Shown here piece after piece: positions 1 through 7,734 of a stretch of 64,000 nt of DNA. The position numbers and the translations under genes are program-made. The notes under the pieces were generated by a model. The model was given only the letters and a program-made list of their open reading frames with translations. It was not told the origin of the DNA and did no database searches. This DNA is from an uncultured Clostridia bacterium (lineage in GTDB: Bacteria > Bacillota > Clostridia > Christensenellales > Borkfalkiaceae). How positions within the stretch are numbered: position 1 is the stretch's first letter; each line of letters starts with the position of its first letter. Location: contig CAKQWM010000001.1 in NCBI GenBank assembly GCA_934278995.1, positions 248,001 to 312,000 on the forward strand, in the 5' to 3' direction.

Positions 1-1
1 A

Positions 2-565
2 ACGATAGACGGCATACCCGTTACCGCAATTATAAAATCAATGATTTTTACAATGACGGATCACAGTGCTGAAGGGTATTGGCATTCAAAAAAACTGAAA
101 AAATTGTATTTTTATACTAATAAGAATTTACCAAAAATGACTTTACGGGATTGTAAGGCATTGGAGGCGACATATGTACTTAAAATTAATGAGGTTTCTA
201 ATCTATTTAGATCCGGTGGTCTTACCTCAGCTGTAGAAAAAATATTTATACCATCAAAAGCATATTTTGATTTAGGTAGAAGGTTGAGAAAAATATTCCC
301 GGCTAATACGACATATTATTTAAATTATTTGAATGCCGACAACGATGGTGTATTCTGGATAGATAACATCGAAGCGGGAGAGAAGATAGAGTATCAACCG
401 CCGAAAGAACCGACAAGAGAGGGTTATGAGTTCGGGGGATGGTATAAAGAACCCGAATGTTTAAATAAATGGAACTTTTCCATAGATACCATGCCGGAAA
501 CCCCGCAGGGCGCGGAAAACGGTTTTTATGAATTAAAATTATACGCTAAATGGATAAAAAAATAA
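2..565 (+). CDS. Surface protein C-terminus, LRR plus InlB-type repeat (5' cut by window)
   Basis: The frame is open from the left edge of the window to the stop at 563-565, so the gene starts upstream and the ATG at 41 is internal. The first visible residues, TIDGIPVTAI, look like the turn of a BspA-type leucine-rich repeat. The last ~65 residues match a Listeria-Bacteroides (InlB B) repeat: an EGYEFGGWY core followed by a closing LYAKW. Such repeats occur in secreted or wall-linked adhesin-like proteins of gut Firmicutes. No LPxTG or C-terminal membrane anchor is visible. The specific ligand or role cannot be told from this fragment. Confidence 0.7.
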   Translation, partial: TIDGIPVTAIIKSMIFTMTDHSAEGYWHSKKLKKLYFYTNKNLPKMTLRDCKALEATYVLKINEVSNLFRSGGLTSAVEKIFIPSKAYFDLGRRLRKIFPANTTYYLNYLNADNDGVFWIDNIEAGEKIEYQPPKEPTREGYEFGGWYKEPECLNKWNFSIDTMPETPQGAENGFYELKLYAKWIKK

Positions 566-584
566 AATGAAGTGAGGATAAAAA

Positions 585-1022
585 ATGAAAAAACTATTTG
601 CGATTTTTATTGCGTTCGTTACGCTGTTTTGCGTTACGGGTTGCGGACTTTTCAACAAAGACAACGAAAAAGACAAAAAATACGACGTGACTATAAAAGT
701 TACGTCTAATTACGGCGGAGAATGGATATTTACGCCGGATATTAAAGAACTGCATGTCGAAATTCCTTACGACGGTTTGGAAAGGCGTTTTTACGTTTCG
801 CAGTATCAGCTTAAAGACCAACCTATGTGGGGTGAAAAATGGTTTGATATATCGGGCGATAATGGGTTTTACATTCATATGCAAAAGAAAGTATCTGGAT
901 TAGGGTATGAACCTGTAAAGTCTGTTGTAGAGAAAGGTGATTACTGTTGTACAATAACAACCAATATGACGTCAAGGCTATTCAATTTCAGATCAGTTTA
1001 CTTATATATCACGATAACTTAA
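585..1022 (+). CDS. Small predicted lipoprotein, 145 aa, function unknown
   Basis: The N-terminus has Lys-Lys, a hydrophobic stretch and a lipobox VTGC with the lipidated Cys at residue 20, so it should be a membrane-anchored lipoprotein exposed outside the cell. A charged NKDNEKDKK linker follows, then a beta-rich region of about 110 residues with YGGEW and WFDISGDNGF segments. It starts 20 bases after the surface-protein gene behind a GTGAGG-like ribosome site, so the two are likely co-transcribed. I do not recognise the family. A reverse-strand open frame covers part of the same DNA but has no ribosome site or family match. Confidence 0.75.
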   Translation: MKKLFAIFIAFVTLFCVTGCGLFNKDNEKDKKYDVTIKVTSNYGGEWIFTPDIKELHVEIPYDGLERRFYVSQYQLKDQPMWGEKWFDISGDNGFYIHMQKKVSGLGYEPVKSVVEKGDYCCTITTNMTSRLFNFRSVYLYITIT

Positions 1023-1038
1023 TTTTTACGGAGATAGA

Positions 1039-1398
1039 ATGATGAAATTATTAAATAAATTAACTGTTTTTGTTTTCGGTATAGCGATAGTTGTTTCGTG
1101 CTCGATAATAGTGAAAAGCAACGTAAATATAAAAGCATATGCGTTAACAGCTAATTATCCTACTGTGGAACAATATACTAACGAAGATACTTTGTTAAAA
1201 AGTGATGGCACTAAAAGTACAAAAGATATACAAACATTTGCTTCAGAAGTAAAAGCCGCTTCGAATGGTACGCGATTTGACGAGTTAGCGGAAGTAATGC
1301 CCGCACAGTACTTAAATTCGACAGACACGGATAACGCAGTATATAAGTATAACGGGAAAGAATACGGCTTTTACGTTGTTAAAGAAACGGTTGCATAA
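1039..1398 (+). CDS. Small exported protein, 119 aa, function unknown
   Basis: Residues ~5-38 form a signal peptide or membrane anchor (LTVFVFGIAIVVSCSIIV, then a likely cleavage near KAYA). The mature part is ~80 residues, polar, ending in YNGKEYGFYVVKETVA. The start is behind GGAGATAG, and a second ATG follows directly at 1042. It lies 16 bases after the lipoprotein gene and is followed by two strong terminators, so it is probably the last gene of a small exported-protein operon. No family is recognised. Confidence 0.65.
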   Translation: MMKLLNKLTVFVFGIAIVVSCSIIVKSNVNIKAYALTANYPTVEQYTNEDTLLKSDGTKSTKDIQTFASEVKAASNGTRFDELAEVMPAQYLNSTDTDNAVYKYNGKEYGFYVVKETVA

Positions 1399-1501
1399 TA
1401 AGAACAATATGACAAAACAGACCGAACTAAGTTGTAAAAGTTTAACGGCAAATAAAGTTTTCAATCGAAATAAAACTCAAAAATACCTCTTTAAAATATA
1501 G

Positions 1502-1550
1502 CAACGCCGAGGGCGGGGTAACGGTTACCGCCTCGGCGTTGTAGTTTTTT
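1502..1550 (+). terminator. Rho-independent terminator
   Basis: Arms CAACGCCGAGGGCGG and CCGCCTCGGCGTTG pair with one bulged G, followed by a T-run at 1545-1550. It ends the exported-protein operon. The CGCCGAGG stem resembles the terminator at 15226. Confidence 0.8.
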
Positions 1551-1610
1551 CGGTAACGGCGTTGTTTTACCGACTCGGCGTTGATTTGCCGCCACGGCGT
1601 TATTTAAAGC

Positions 1611-1647
1611 AAGAAAACCCCGCTTATCGAGAAAGCGGGGTTTTCTT
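1611..1647. terminator. Bidirectional hairpin terminator
   Basis: A perfect 15 bp stem (AAGAAAACCCCGCTT at 1611-1625 with its complement at 1633-1647) and a 7-base loop. T-rich tails on both strands suit termination of the left operon and of the reverse-strand peptidase gene at 2019. Confidence 0.8.
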
Positions 1648-1727
1648 CCATAATAAGGCATCGTAAATTTAGTCGGCGATATCCGACACGGCGATTATCG
1701 ACGGTTTTATAAGCCGTTTTATACCTG

Positions 1728-1756
1728 AAAAGTAAGGCTATAAGCCTGTTATCGCG
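1728..1756 (-). repeat. Interspersed intergenic repeat, copy 1
   Basis: Read on the minus strand it is GATAACAGGCTTATAGCC followed by TTACTTTTC, matching the nine-copy consensus GATAATCGGCTTATAGGC plus TGACTTTTA. It lies between convergent genes. Confidence 0.75.
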
Positions 1757-2018
1757 CAGTTTAAGGGTTAAAACAAAATAAAAATAAGGGTAAGACCAAA
1801 AGACGATAGTAATCCAAAAATAACGGGTTGATTAAAACGGGACGATTGGTTTAAAAACGGTGTTAGTCTTAAAAGTCAAAGAGTGAAACTAAAATACAAT
1901 GGTTGATCGGAAAAGTGAAAGGTACAATCTAACGGCTAATATAACCTCGTTTTTGCTTACCGGATTTTTAAAAATAGAGGGCTGACAAAGAAGGCACCGG
2001 TTAAATAAAAAGAAAGAA

Positions 2019-3059
2019 TTAACCTAAAAGGTAATACAAAAGTAATTTAATGCAATTATATACTCCGTCGATATGGCTTCTTTCGTAGCCGTGGCTTGCG
2101 TAAACGCCGGCGCCGACGAGTCCGTGCTTTACGTCCGCGCCCGCCGAAAGCGTCGTTTCGACGTCGGATCCGTAATGAGGATATACGTCAACGGCATAAT
2201 CGGCTCCGGATTTTTTACCTGCTTCGATAAGTCTTCCGACGAGTTCGTAAGAATAAGGTCCGTGCGAATCTTTCGCGCAGACGGAAACTTGTTTTTCACT
2301 GCAATTTAAACCTTCACCCACGCAACCCATATCAACGCTTACGGCTTCTTTAACGCCTTGCGGGACCGAGCCTGCGCCGCCATGCCCGACTTCTTCGTAA
2401 ACGGTTACGTGAATATAAGTTTTACGCGGTAACGAAACTTTTTCGTCCTTAAGATATTTTGCAAGACCGAGTAAAATACCCACCGAAAGTTTATCGTCCA
2501 GAAAACGACTTTTAATATAACCGTTTTCGGTAACGCGGGTTCTCGGTTCGAAGCAAACCACGTCGCCGACTTCGATGCCGAGAGCGGTCGCGTCGGCTTT
2601 ATTTTTAACGTCTTCGTCAAGAACGACTTCGGTAGTATCGAATGACCGCTTGACGTCGTTATAGTTTCCGTTTACGTGTACGGACGGGTTTATAAGTTGG
2701 AGCGTGCCTTCGATTATTTTACCGCTTCTCGTATAAACCCGAACGTTTTCGGCTTCGCCGTTATTGGCGTTCATTCCGCCGAGGTTGGTTAAACGCAGTC
2801 TTCCGTTTGTTTTTACTTCGGCAACCATTGCGCCCAAAGTGTCGGTATGGGCCTCGAGCAGAACGGCGTTATTTTCGTCTTTACCGCCGAGATCGATCAT
2901 AACCCCGCCTTTAACGGTGTAATTTGCCGTATAGCCAAGGCTTTCAAAAGCGTTTTTCACCCATTCGGCGGCTTTTTTGGTAAAGCCCGTCGGGCTGTCT
3001 ATGTTAAGCAACGACACGGTTTTTTCTGTCGCGTATTTTGCGTATTCGTAGTTTATCAT
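2019..3059 (-). CDS. M42 family metallo-aminopeptidase (FrvX/PepA-like)
   Basis: 346 aa, a normal length for M42 peptidases, which are cytosolic two-metal aminopeptidases that trim peptides and usually form large dodecamers. Family motifs appear in order: EAHTDTLGAMV (first metal ligand, His/Asp), SRFLDDKLSV (bridging Asp), YEEVGHGG (catalytic Glu pair), and the C-terminal SHGYERSHIDGV metal-binding His. The start has an AAAGGAGAAAAT ribosome site. It is divergent from the M18 aminopeptidase gene, giving a small peptide-recycling locus. Assignment rests on motifs; substrate preference cannot be read from sequence. Confidence 0.9.
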   Translation of the reverse strand: MINYEYAKYATEKTVSLLNIDSPTGFTKKAAEWVKNAFESLGYTANYTVKGGVMIDLGGKDENNAVLLEAHTDTLGAMVAEVKTNGRLRLTNLGGMNANNGEAENVRVYTRSGKIIEGTLQLINPSVHVNGNYNDVKRSFDTTEVVLDEDVKNKADATALGIEVGDVVCFEPRTRVTENGYIKSRFLDDKLSVGILLGLAKYLKDEKVSLPRKTYIHVTVYEEVGHGGAGSVPQGVKEAVSVDMGCVGEGLNCSEKQVSVCAKDSHGPYSYELVGRLIEAGKKSGADYAVDVYPHYGSDVETTLSAGADVKHGLVGAGVYASHGYERSHIDGVYNCIKLLLYYLLG

Positions 3060-3213
3060 ATTTTCTCCTTTTTACGTCGGTTTTTTTATTACATTATATA
3101 TCCGCGCGGAAAAAAAGAAAAGTAAAACGTCCGCTTTTTGCGTAAAAATCGATTTTTTAAAGGCTTTATATGCGGAAATTGAAATAAATTTCGGGTTTTT
3201 CCCGAAAAATGTG

Positions 3214-3241
3214 TTGCCAAAGACGAAAAGTGTGATACAAT
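3214..3241 (+). promoter_or_regulatory. Predicted promoter of the M18 aminopeptidase gene
   Basis: TTGCCA, a 16-base spacer, then TACAAT, about 50 bases before the ATG at 3294. Confidence 0.55.
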
Positions 3242-3293
3242 ATTATTAACGATAAATACGGTAACGGCAACAGCCGTTCGGACGGGTGATATT

Positions 3294-4679
3294 ATGAATA
3301 AAAAAGAACTTGAAAAAACGAAAAAAGACTTGCTTTACAAACGCGCAAGTCTGTCCGCCAAAGAACGCACGGACGAGATAAACGCTTACGCGGAAGGTTA
3401 TAAAAACTTTCTCGACAACTCCAAGACCGAACGCGAAGCGGTAAAGCAGGCGATTAAACTCCTGGAAGATAAAGGCTATAAGGCGTTTAATTTCGGTAAC
3501 GAACTTGAAAAAGGCGGAAAGTATTATCTTAACAACAGGTTTAAATCGCTTTGCGCTTTCAGAATAGGCGAAAACGTCGAGAACGGCGTAAAACTCGTCG
3601 GCGCGCATATCGATTCGCCGAGGCTCGATATAAAACAAAACCCGCTTTATCAGAAAGACGATATGGCGTATCTTAAAACTCACTATTACGGCGGGATAAG
3701 AAAGTATCAGTGGACTACAATACCGCTGGCGCTTCACGGCGTCGTAGTGAAAGCGGACGGCACGAGCGTTGAAGTTAAAATAGGCGACGAAGAAACCGAT
3801 CCCGTATTTTGCATTACCGATTTACTTCCTCATCTTGCGCAGGATCAGTCTCAAAAACCGCTTGCAACGGCGTTTACGGGCGAAGGTCTTAACGTTTTAA
3901 CGGGCGCGGACAGTTTATCCGAAGACGCCGACAACGGTATAAAATTAAACGTAATTAAACTTTTGAACGAAAAATACGGCATTACGGAAACGGACTTTTT
4001 CTCAGCCGAACTGTGCGCCGTTCCCGCGCAAAAGGCGAGAGATTTAGGTCTTGACAGATCGATGATTTCGGGCTACGGCCACGACGACAGAGTTTGCGCT
4101 TATCCCGCGCTTACCGCCTTTTTGGAAACCGAAAAATCTACCGATACGTGTATGTGCCTTTTAGCAGATAAAGAGGAAACAGGCAGCGATGGCGTAACGG
4201 GTTCTCAATGCTCGATTTTATACGATCTTATAGACGAAATTTCCGAATACTTTAAAGCCAACAAAAATAAAGTAAGAATGAACTCAACGTGTCTTTCCGC
4301 AGACGTTACGGCGGCTTTCGATCCGCTTTATCCCGACGTTTTTGAAAAGAATAACGCAACCTTTATAAACGGCGGCGTTGCGCTTTGTAAATTTACGGGT
4401 TCGCGCGGGAAGGGAGGTACGAGCGACGCCTCTTGTGAACTCGTCGGTAAAGTAAGAAAACTTTTCGACGAAAATAAAGTTACGTGGCAACTCGGCGAAC
4501 TCGGAAAAGTAGATCAGGGCGGCGGCGGAACCATTGCAAAATACGTGGCAAATCATAACATCGATACCATCGATATAGGCGTCCCCGTGCTTTCAATGCA
4601 TTCGCCCATGGAGGTTATTTCCAAAAAAGACCTTTACGAAACTTACAGGGCGTTTAAGTGCTTTTATTCAAATAAATAA
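3294..4679 (+). CDS. M18 family aminopeptidase (aspartyl aminopeptidase-like)
   Basis: 461 aa, typical of the bacterial M18 family, which removes N-terminal (often acidic) residues in the cytosol using two metal ions. Motifs in order: GAHIDSPRLDIK (first metal His and Asp), YGGIRKYQW, GHDDRVCAY (bridging Asp), ADKEETGSDG (catalytic Glu and metal Glu), GGTSDASCE, and the C-terminal LSMHSPMEV with the last metal His. Its own promoter is at 3214-3241. It forms a divergent pair with the M42 peptidase. Bacterial annotations use names such as apeA or apeB, but I leave the symbol blank because substrate is not shown. Confidence 0.93.
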   Translation: MNKKELEKTKKDLLYKRASLSAKERTDEINAYAEGYKNFLDNSKTEREAVKQAIKLLEDKGYKAFNFGNELEKGGKYYLNNRFKSLCAFRIGENVENGVKLVGAHIDSPRLDIKQNPLYQKDDMAYLKTHYYGGIRKYQWTTIPLALHGVVVKADGTSVEVKIGDEETDPVFCITDLLPHLAQDQSQKPLATAFTGEGLNVLTGADSLSEDADNGIKLNVIKLLNEKYGITETDFFSAELCAVPAQKARDLGLDRSMISGYGHDDRVCAYPALTAFLETEKSTDTCMCLLADKEETGSDGVTGSQCSILYDLIDEISEYFKANKNKVRMNSTCLSADVTAAFDPLYPDVFEKNNATFINGGVALCKFTGSRGKGGTSDASCELVGKVRKLFDENKVTWQLGELGKVDQGGGGTIAKYVANHNIDTIDIGVPVLSMHSPMEVISKKDLYETYRAFKCFYSNK

Positions 4680-4699
4680 AATATGTGACCTATAGCGCT

Positions 4700-4727
4700 G
4701 TTAATCGGCCTATAGGTCAACTTTTAC
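4700..4727 (+). repeat. Interspersed intergenic repeat, copy 2
   Basis: TTAATCGGCCTATAGGTC then AACTTTTAC, sitting just after the M18 gene. Together with GACCTATA at 4687 it also makes an inverted repeat (GACCTATA...TATAGGTC, 4687-4718). Confidence 0.75.
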
Positions 4728-4756
4728 AAGATTTAATCGATTAAAGGGGAAATAAT

Positions 4757-6235
4757 ATGAAGGATAATTTCGGCTTTAAACATAAAGCGGGCGTTTTTGC
4801 GTCGGTATCCATGTTACCGTCAGACTACGGCATAGGGGATTTCGGGCAAGAAAGTTTCAAGTTTATAGATTTTTTGGCGGAAACGGGGCAAAAGGTCTGG
4901 CAGATTTTACCGCTGAATCCTACCGCGTACGGAGATTCTCCTTATCAAAGTCCGTCGTCTTTCGCGGGTAATCCTTATTTTATAAGCCCGCACATATTAT
5001 ATAAAAAGGGGCTACTTAGCCGCGAAGAACTTATAAATGCGCGGCGAAAAGCAGGAAGAATCGATTACGGAGATCTGTTTCAAAAAAGAACCGATCTACT
5101 CTTCAAGGCGTATAAAAAATTTAAAAAAGTCGGGCTATATGTCGATTATTGCGCAAAAAATGCCGACTGGCTCGATGATTACGCTTTGTTTTCGGCAATA
5201 AAGGAAAAGTTTAATTACGCGCCTTGGAGCGAGTGGAGCGACGAGTATAAGTTTTACGTCAAAGCAAAAGCGCGCGCCGACGAGTTTAAAGAAAAAACGG
5301 ATTTTTATAAGTTCGTGCAGTTTGAATTTGAAAGCGAATGGAAAGAAGTTCTTGCTTACGCGCACGAAAAGGGGATAGTCGTTTTAGGCGACATGCCTAT
5401 TTACGTATCTTTCGACAGCGTTGACGTATGGGCGCGCCCAGACGAGTTTTTACTCGATGAAAATCTGAGCCCCGTTCTGGTTGCGGGATGCCCGCCCGAC
5501 GGGTTTTCGGAAGACGGTCAACTTTGGGGAAACCCGATTTACAATTACGATAAGATGGCGAAAAACGGGTTTTCCTGGTGGATAAAACGCGCGAACAGGC
5601 TTAAAGATTTATACGACATCGTAAGAATAGACCATTTCAGAGGTTTTGCCGGCTATTACGCCGTGCCTTACGGAGATAAAACCGCAAGAAACGGAAAATG
5701 GTATAAAGGCGTCGGTTATCCTCTTTTTGAAGCGATTTCAAAAGCCGTTCCTTCGCTAAAGGTAATAGCGGAAGATCTCGGCTTCATTACTCCGGACGTG
5801 AAAGACTTGCTGAAAAAGACAGGGTATCCGGGCATGAAAATGTTGCAGTTTGCGTTTTACGATGCCGATACGCATTTTTTGCCCGAAAATTACACGAGCG
5901 ATAATTGCGTTGTTTACGTCGGAACCCATGACAGCGACGCCACGAAAGACTGGATAAAAAACATGGAAAGAAAAACCCGCGAAAAGTTCTGCCGAAAAGT
6001 ACCGATAAAAAAAGGGCAAAACAAGGTGGACGCCCTGATATTATTCGCGCATAAAAGCATCGCAAACCTTTCGATGGTTCCTATTATTGATTATATGCAT
6101 CTTGGCAACGAAGCGAGAATGAACCTTCCCGCAACGACGGGAGATAACTGGAGGTTCAGGCTCAACAAAAATTATCGCACGAAAGCCCTTAAAAACCGCA
6201 TGCTTGCTCTTACGAAAGAAGGAAACAGGCTGTAA
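4757..6235 (+). CDS. malQ: 4-alpha-glucanotransferase (amylomaltase, GH77)
   Basis: 492 aa, the usual length for a single-domain amylomaltase. The enzyme moves alpha-1,4-glucan segments between maltodextrins in the cytosol, feeding glycogen or maltose metabolism. Visible motifs: LPSDYGIGDFG near the N-terminus, QILPLNPT, PSSFAGNPYFISP, the nucleophile region VRIDHFRGFAGYY (Asp), the acid/base region VIAEDLG (Glu), and GTHDSDATKDW (third catalytic Asp). It ends with the family TTGDNWRFRL segment. AAAGGGGAAATAAT gives a good ribosome site. It follows the M18 gene by 77 bases that hold one interspersed repeat. No maltose transporter is next to it. Confidence 0.96.
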   Translation: MKDNFGFKHKAGVFASVSMLPSDYGIGDFGQESFKFIDFLAETGQKVWQILPLNPTAYGDSPYQSPSSFAGNPYFISPHILYKKGLLSREELINARRKAGRIDYGDLFQKRTDLLFKAYKKFKKVGLYVDYCAKNADWLDDYALFSAIKEKFNYAPWSEWSDEYKFYVKAKARADEFKEKTDFYKFVQFEFESEWKEVLAYAHEKGIVVLGDMPIYVSFDSVDVWARPDEFLLDENLSPVLVAGCPPDGFSEDGQLWGNPIYNYDKMAKNGFSWWIKRANRLKDLYDIVRIDHFRGFAGYYAVPYGDKTARNGKWYKGVGYPLFEAISKAVPSLKVIAEDLGFITPDVKDLLKKTGYPGMKMLQFAFYDADTHFLPENYTSDNCVVYVGTHDSDATKDWIKNMERKTREKFCRKVPIKKGQNKVDALILFAHKSIANLSMVPIIDYMHLGNEARMNLPATTGDNWRFRLNKNYRTKALKNRMLALTKEGNRL

Positions 6236-6267
6236 ACCGCAGATTTTTCGGTAAACAAACTTAGCGC

Positions 6268-6296
6268 TTGACAAAAACTTTCCAAAGTGATAACAT
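6268..6296 (+). promoter_or_regulatory. Predicted promoter of the TM2 gene
   Basis: TTGACA, 17-base spacer, TAACAT, about 65 bases before the ATG at 6363. Confidence 0.65.
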
Positions 6297-6362
6297 ATTT
6301 ACGTAAACGGCTTTCGCCGAATATAATAAATATTTATAATTTGAAGTTTTCAAGGAGACAAA

Positions 6363-6701
6363 ATGACACAAGAATTAGTAGAAATGTATTTAATGACGCA
6401 CGGAGAGTATTTCCCTGCCGATAAAATCCCCTTTTTAAGGGAAAGACTTTTAGAACTCGATGAGGAAAAAGCAAAATATTTGCAGTGCGTAGAACTTCAG
6501 AAGCCCACTACGAATTTGTTGTTTTCGATATTTTTAGGACAATTAGGCGTGGACAGATTTATAATCGGTGACGTCGGACTCGGCGTATTAAAACTTTTGA
6601 CGGGCGGATGCTGCGGTATAATGTGGTTTGTCGATATGTTCCTTATTACCGGCAGGACCAAAGAAAAGAACTTCGATAAGATCTGGAAAACCATTGCGTA
6701 G
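6363..6701 (+). CDS. TM2 domain-containing membrane protein, 112 aa
   Basis: The N-terminal ~50 residues are acidic and soluble. Residues ~52-110 hold a TM2 domain: a first helix with LLFSIFLGQLGVDRF, a GDVGLGVLKLLTGGC turn, then a second helix IMWFVDMFLI. The L-G-x-D-R-F motif between the helices is the family signature. The function of bacterial TM2 proteins is unsettled; they are integral membrane proteins with a charged cytosolic extension. It begins behind CAAGGAGACAAA with its own promoter, and overlaps the DUF2752 gene by a few bases, so the two are probably translated together. Confidence 0.88.
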   Translation: MTQELVEMYLMTHGEYFPADKIPFLRERLLELDEEKAKYLQCVELQKPTTNLLFSIFLGQLGVDRFIIGDVGLGVLKLLTGGCCGIMWFVDMFLITGRTKEKNFDKIWKTIA

Positions 6702-7038
6702 TAAAACGAAGCGCGTTTTGCTGATAAATCTTACGTTTGTCGCTGTTTTGGCGTTCTACTATTTCGTTTTATCGCTTTTACGAATAAGTTGTCCCATTAA
6801 GGCGATTTTCAATATTCCATGTCCCACGTGCGGGGTAACCCGCGCGCTTATTTGCTTAGTCAAAGGTGATATCGGCGGATATTTTAAGTATAACGCTTTT
6901 GCGTTACCATTAGTTTTCGCCGTAATATTAGAATTAAACCGCTTTGTCTTTAAAAAACCGATTTACGCGGACGTTTACGCAATAGCGGTTGCCGCGCTGA
7001 ACTTCGTTTATTATGCGGTAGTTAATTTTATACGCTGA
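6694..7038 (+). CDS. DUF2752 family membrane protein
   Basis: The motif CPTCGVTRA after a first transmembrane helix is the DUF2752 signature; two further hydrophobic segments follow (ALPLVFAVILEL and YAIAVAALNFVYYAVV). The role of this family is not established, but it often sits beside TM2 genes, as here. The start is uncertain: the longest frame opens at ATG 6628 inside the TM2 gene, but TTG at 6694 overlaps the TM2 stop by only eight bases and removes a non-conserved leader, so I prefer it. A terminator-like hairpin follows at 7093. Confidence 0.75.
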   Translation: MRSKTKRVLLINLTFVAVLAFYYFVLSLLRISCPIKAIFNIPCPTCGVTRALICLVKGDIGGYFKYNAFALPLVFAVILELNRFVFKKPIYADVYAIAVAALNFVYYAVVNFIR

Positions 7039-7092
7039 AACCGTTACGGCAGCGGTCTTAGTAAAAACGTGATAGCATTTAATAACGTAAAA

Positions 7093-7125
7093 CCCCCGAG
7101 TGTTTTAACGCCCGAGGGCTTTTTA
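7093..7125 (+). terminator. Imperfect hairpin terminator
   Basis: CCCCCGAGTG and CGCCCGAGGG pair over ten positions with two mismatches, followed by CTTTTTATT. Likely ends the TM2/DUF2752 transcript. Confidence 0.5.
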
Positions 7126-7155
7126 TTGACTGCTCGGCACGTTCTGAAACGAGCC

Positions 7156-7183
7156 GATAACGGGCTTATAGACGTGTTTTTAC
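7156..7183 (+). repeat. Interspersed intergenic repeat, copy 3
   Basis: GATAACGGGCTTATAGAC then GTGTTTTTAC, just after the DUF2752 terminator. Confidence 0.7.
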
Positions 7184-7426
7184 AGATGACAGTTAAACTG
7201 AGAATAAAGCGACGTTATTTACAAAAGAGCCCGATAAAAGAACCGTAAGCGCTTTGTTTTTATATAAAAACCCTTTATATTTCTGTATTAAAAGCCCTTA
7301 AAAAACGAAATAATTAAAAACTTTTTGTAAAAAAACGACTTTTTTGCCTTTTGGTATTCCATTTAAAACGAATATATGATACAATAATTATCGTAGTCAA
7401 CAAAGGTCGGTTAAAAAAATTACCGA

Positions 7427-7722
7427 TAGGGATTCCAATCATTATCACTAATTATTTTTGCGGGAATAAATCGGTTTTTGCTGTGTTAAACTCCCGTCAC
7501 CGTACGTACAGTACGCTTTCGGTCGTTTGCCTTGCAAAAACTTTGACCTAAAGAGGCGATTTCTTCGCCGCAAAAATGCTTCGCACCGAAAAGAGCGCAT
7601 TTTCAGATGATTTTTCGTGAGCGTAAGGGATGCCGTACTATCCGTACTGCGACCGAGCGGTCACGGAAAAGGGCTGAAAAGACGCCTTTTAGGTAAGAAG
7701 TAGATGACGAATGGAATCCCTA
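7427..7722. mobile_element. MITE-like element with TAGGGATTCCA inverted ends
   Basis: The left end TAGGGATTCCA (7427-7437) is exactly the reverse complement of the right end TGGAATCCCTA (7712-7722), 296 bases apart with no gene inside. Similarity continues weakly inwards from both ends (an ATT, CAT, CTA pattern). A related end, TAGGGATTCCGTTCGG, recurs at 10559. The interior has partly self-complementary GTACGTACAGTACG and CCGTACTATCCGTACTG stretches. This fits a non-autonomous miniature element, though no target duplication could be established. Confidence 0.5.
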
Positions 7723-7734
7723 AGGCAAACAAAA

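Larger units (their letters stand above)
1399..2018. other. Intergenic region between convergent genes
   Basis: This 620-base stretch has no convincing gene. It holds two GC-rich hairpin terminators (1502-1550 and 1611-1647), one copy of the interspersed ~28 bp repeat (1728-1756), and a possible degenerate second copy at 1691-1715. The remaining A-rich sequence to 2018 shows nothing I can name. Confidence 0.6.
7039..7734. other. Intergenic region upstream of the histidine kinase gene
   Basis: There is no credible gene in ~700 bases. It contains an imperfect terminator (7093-7125), an interspersed repeat (7156-7183), A/T-rich filler, and a ~296 bp element with inverted ends (7427-7722). A 66-codon open frame at 7351 lies partly in that element and looks like chance. 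Confidence 0.6.

Noticed and set aside
7351..7551. 66-codon frame before the histidine kinase gene
   Set aside because: It straddles the left end of the MITE-like element, has no ribosome site, and its composition looks non-coding.
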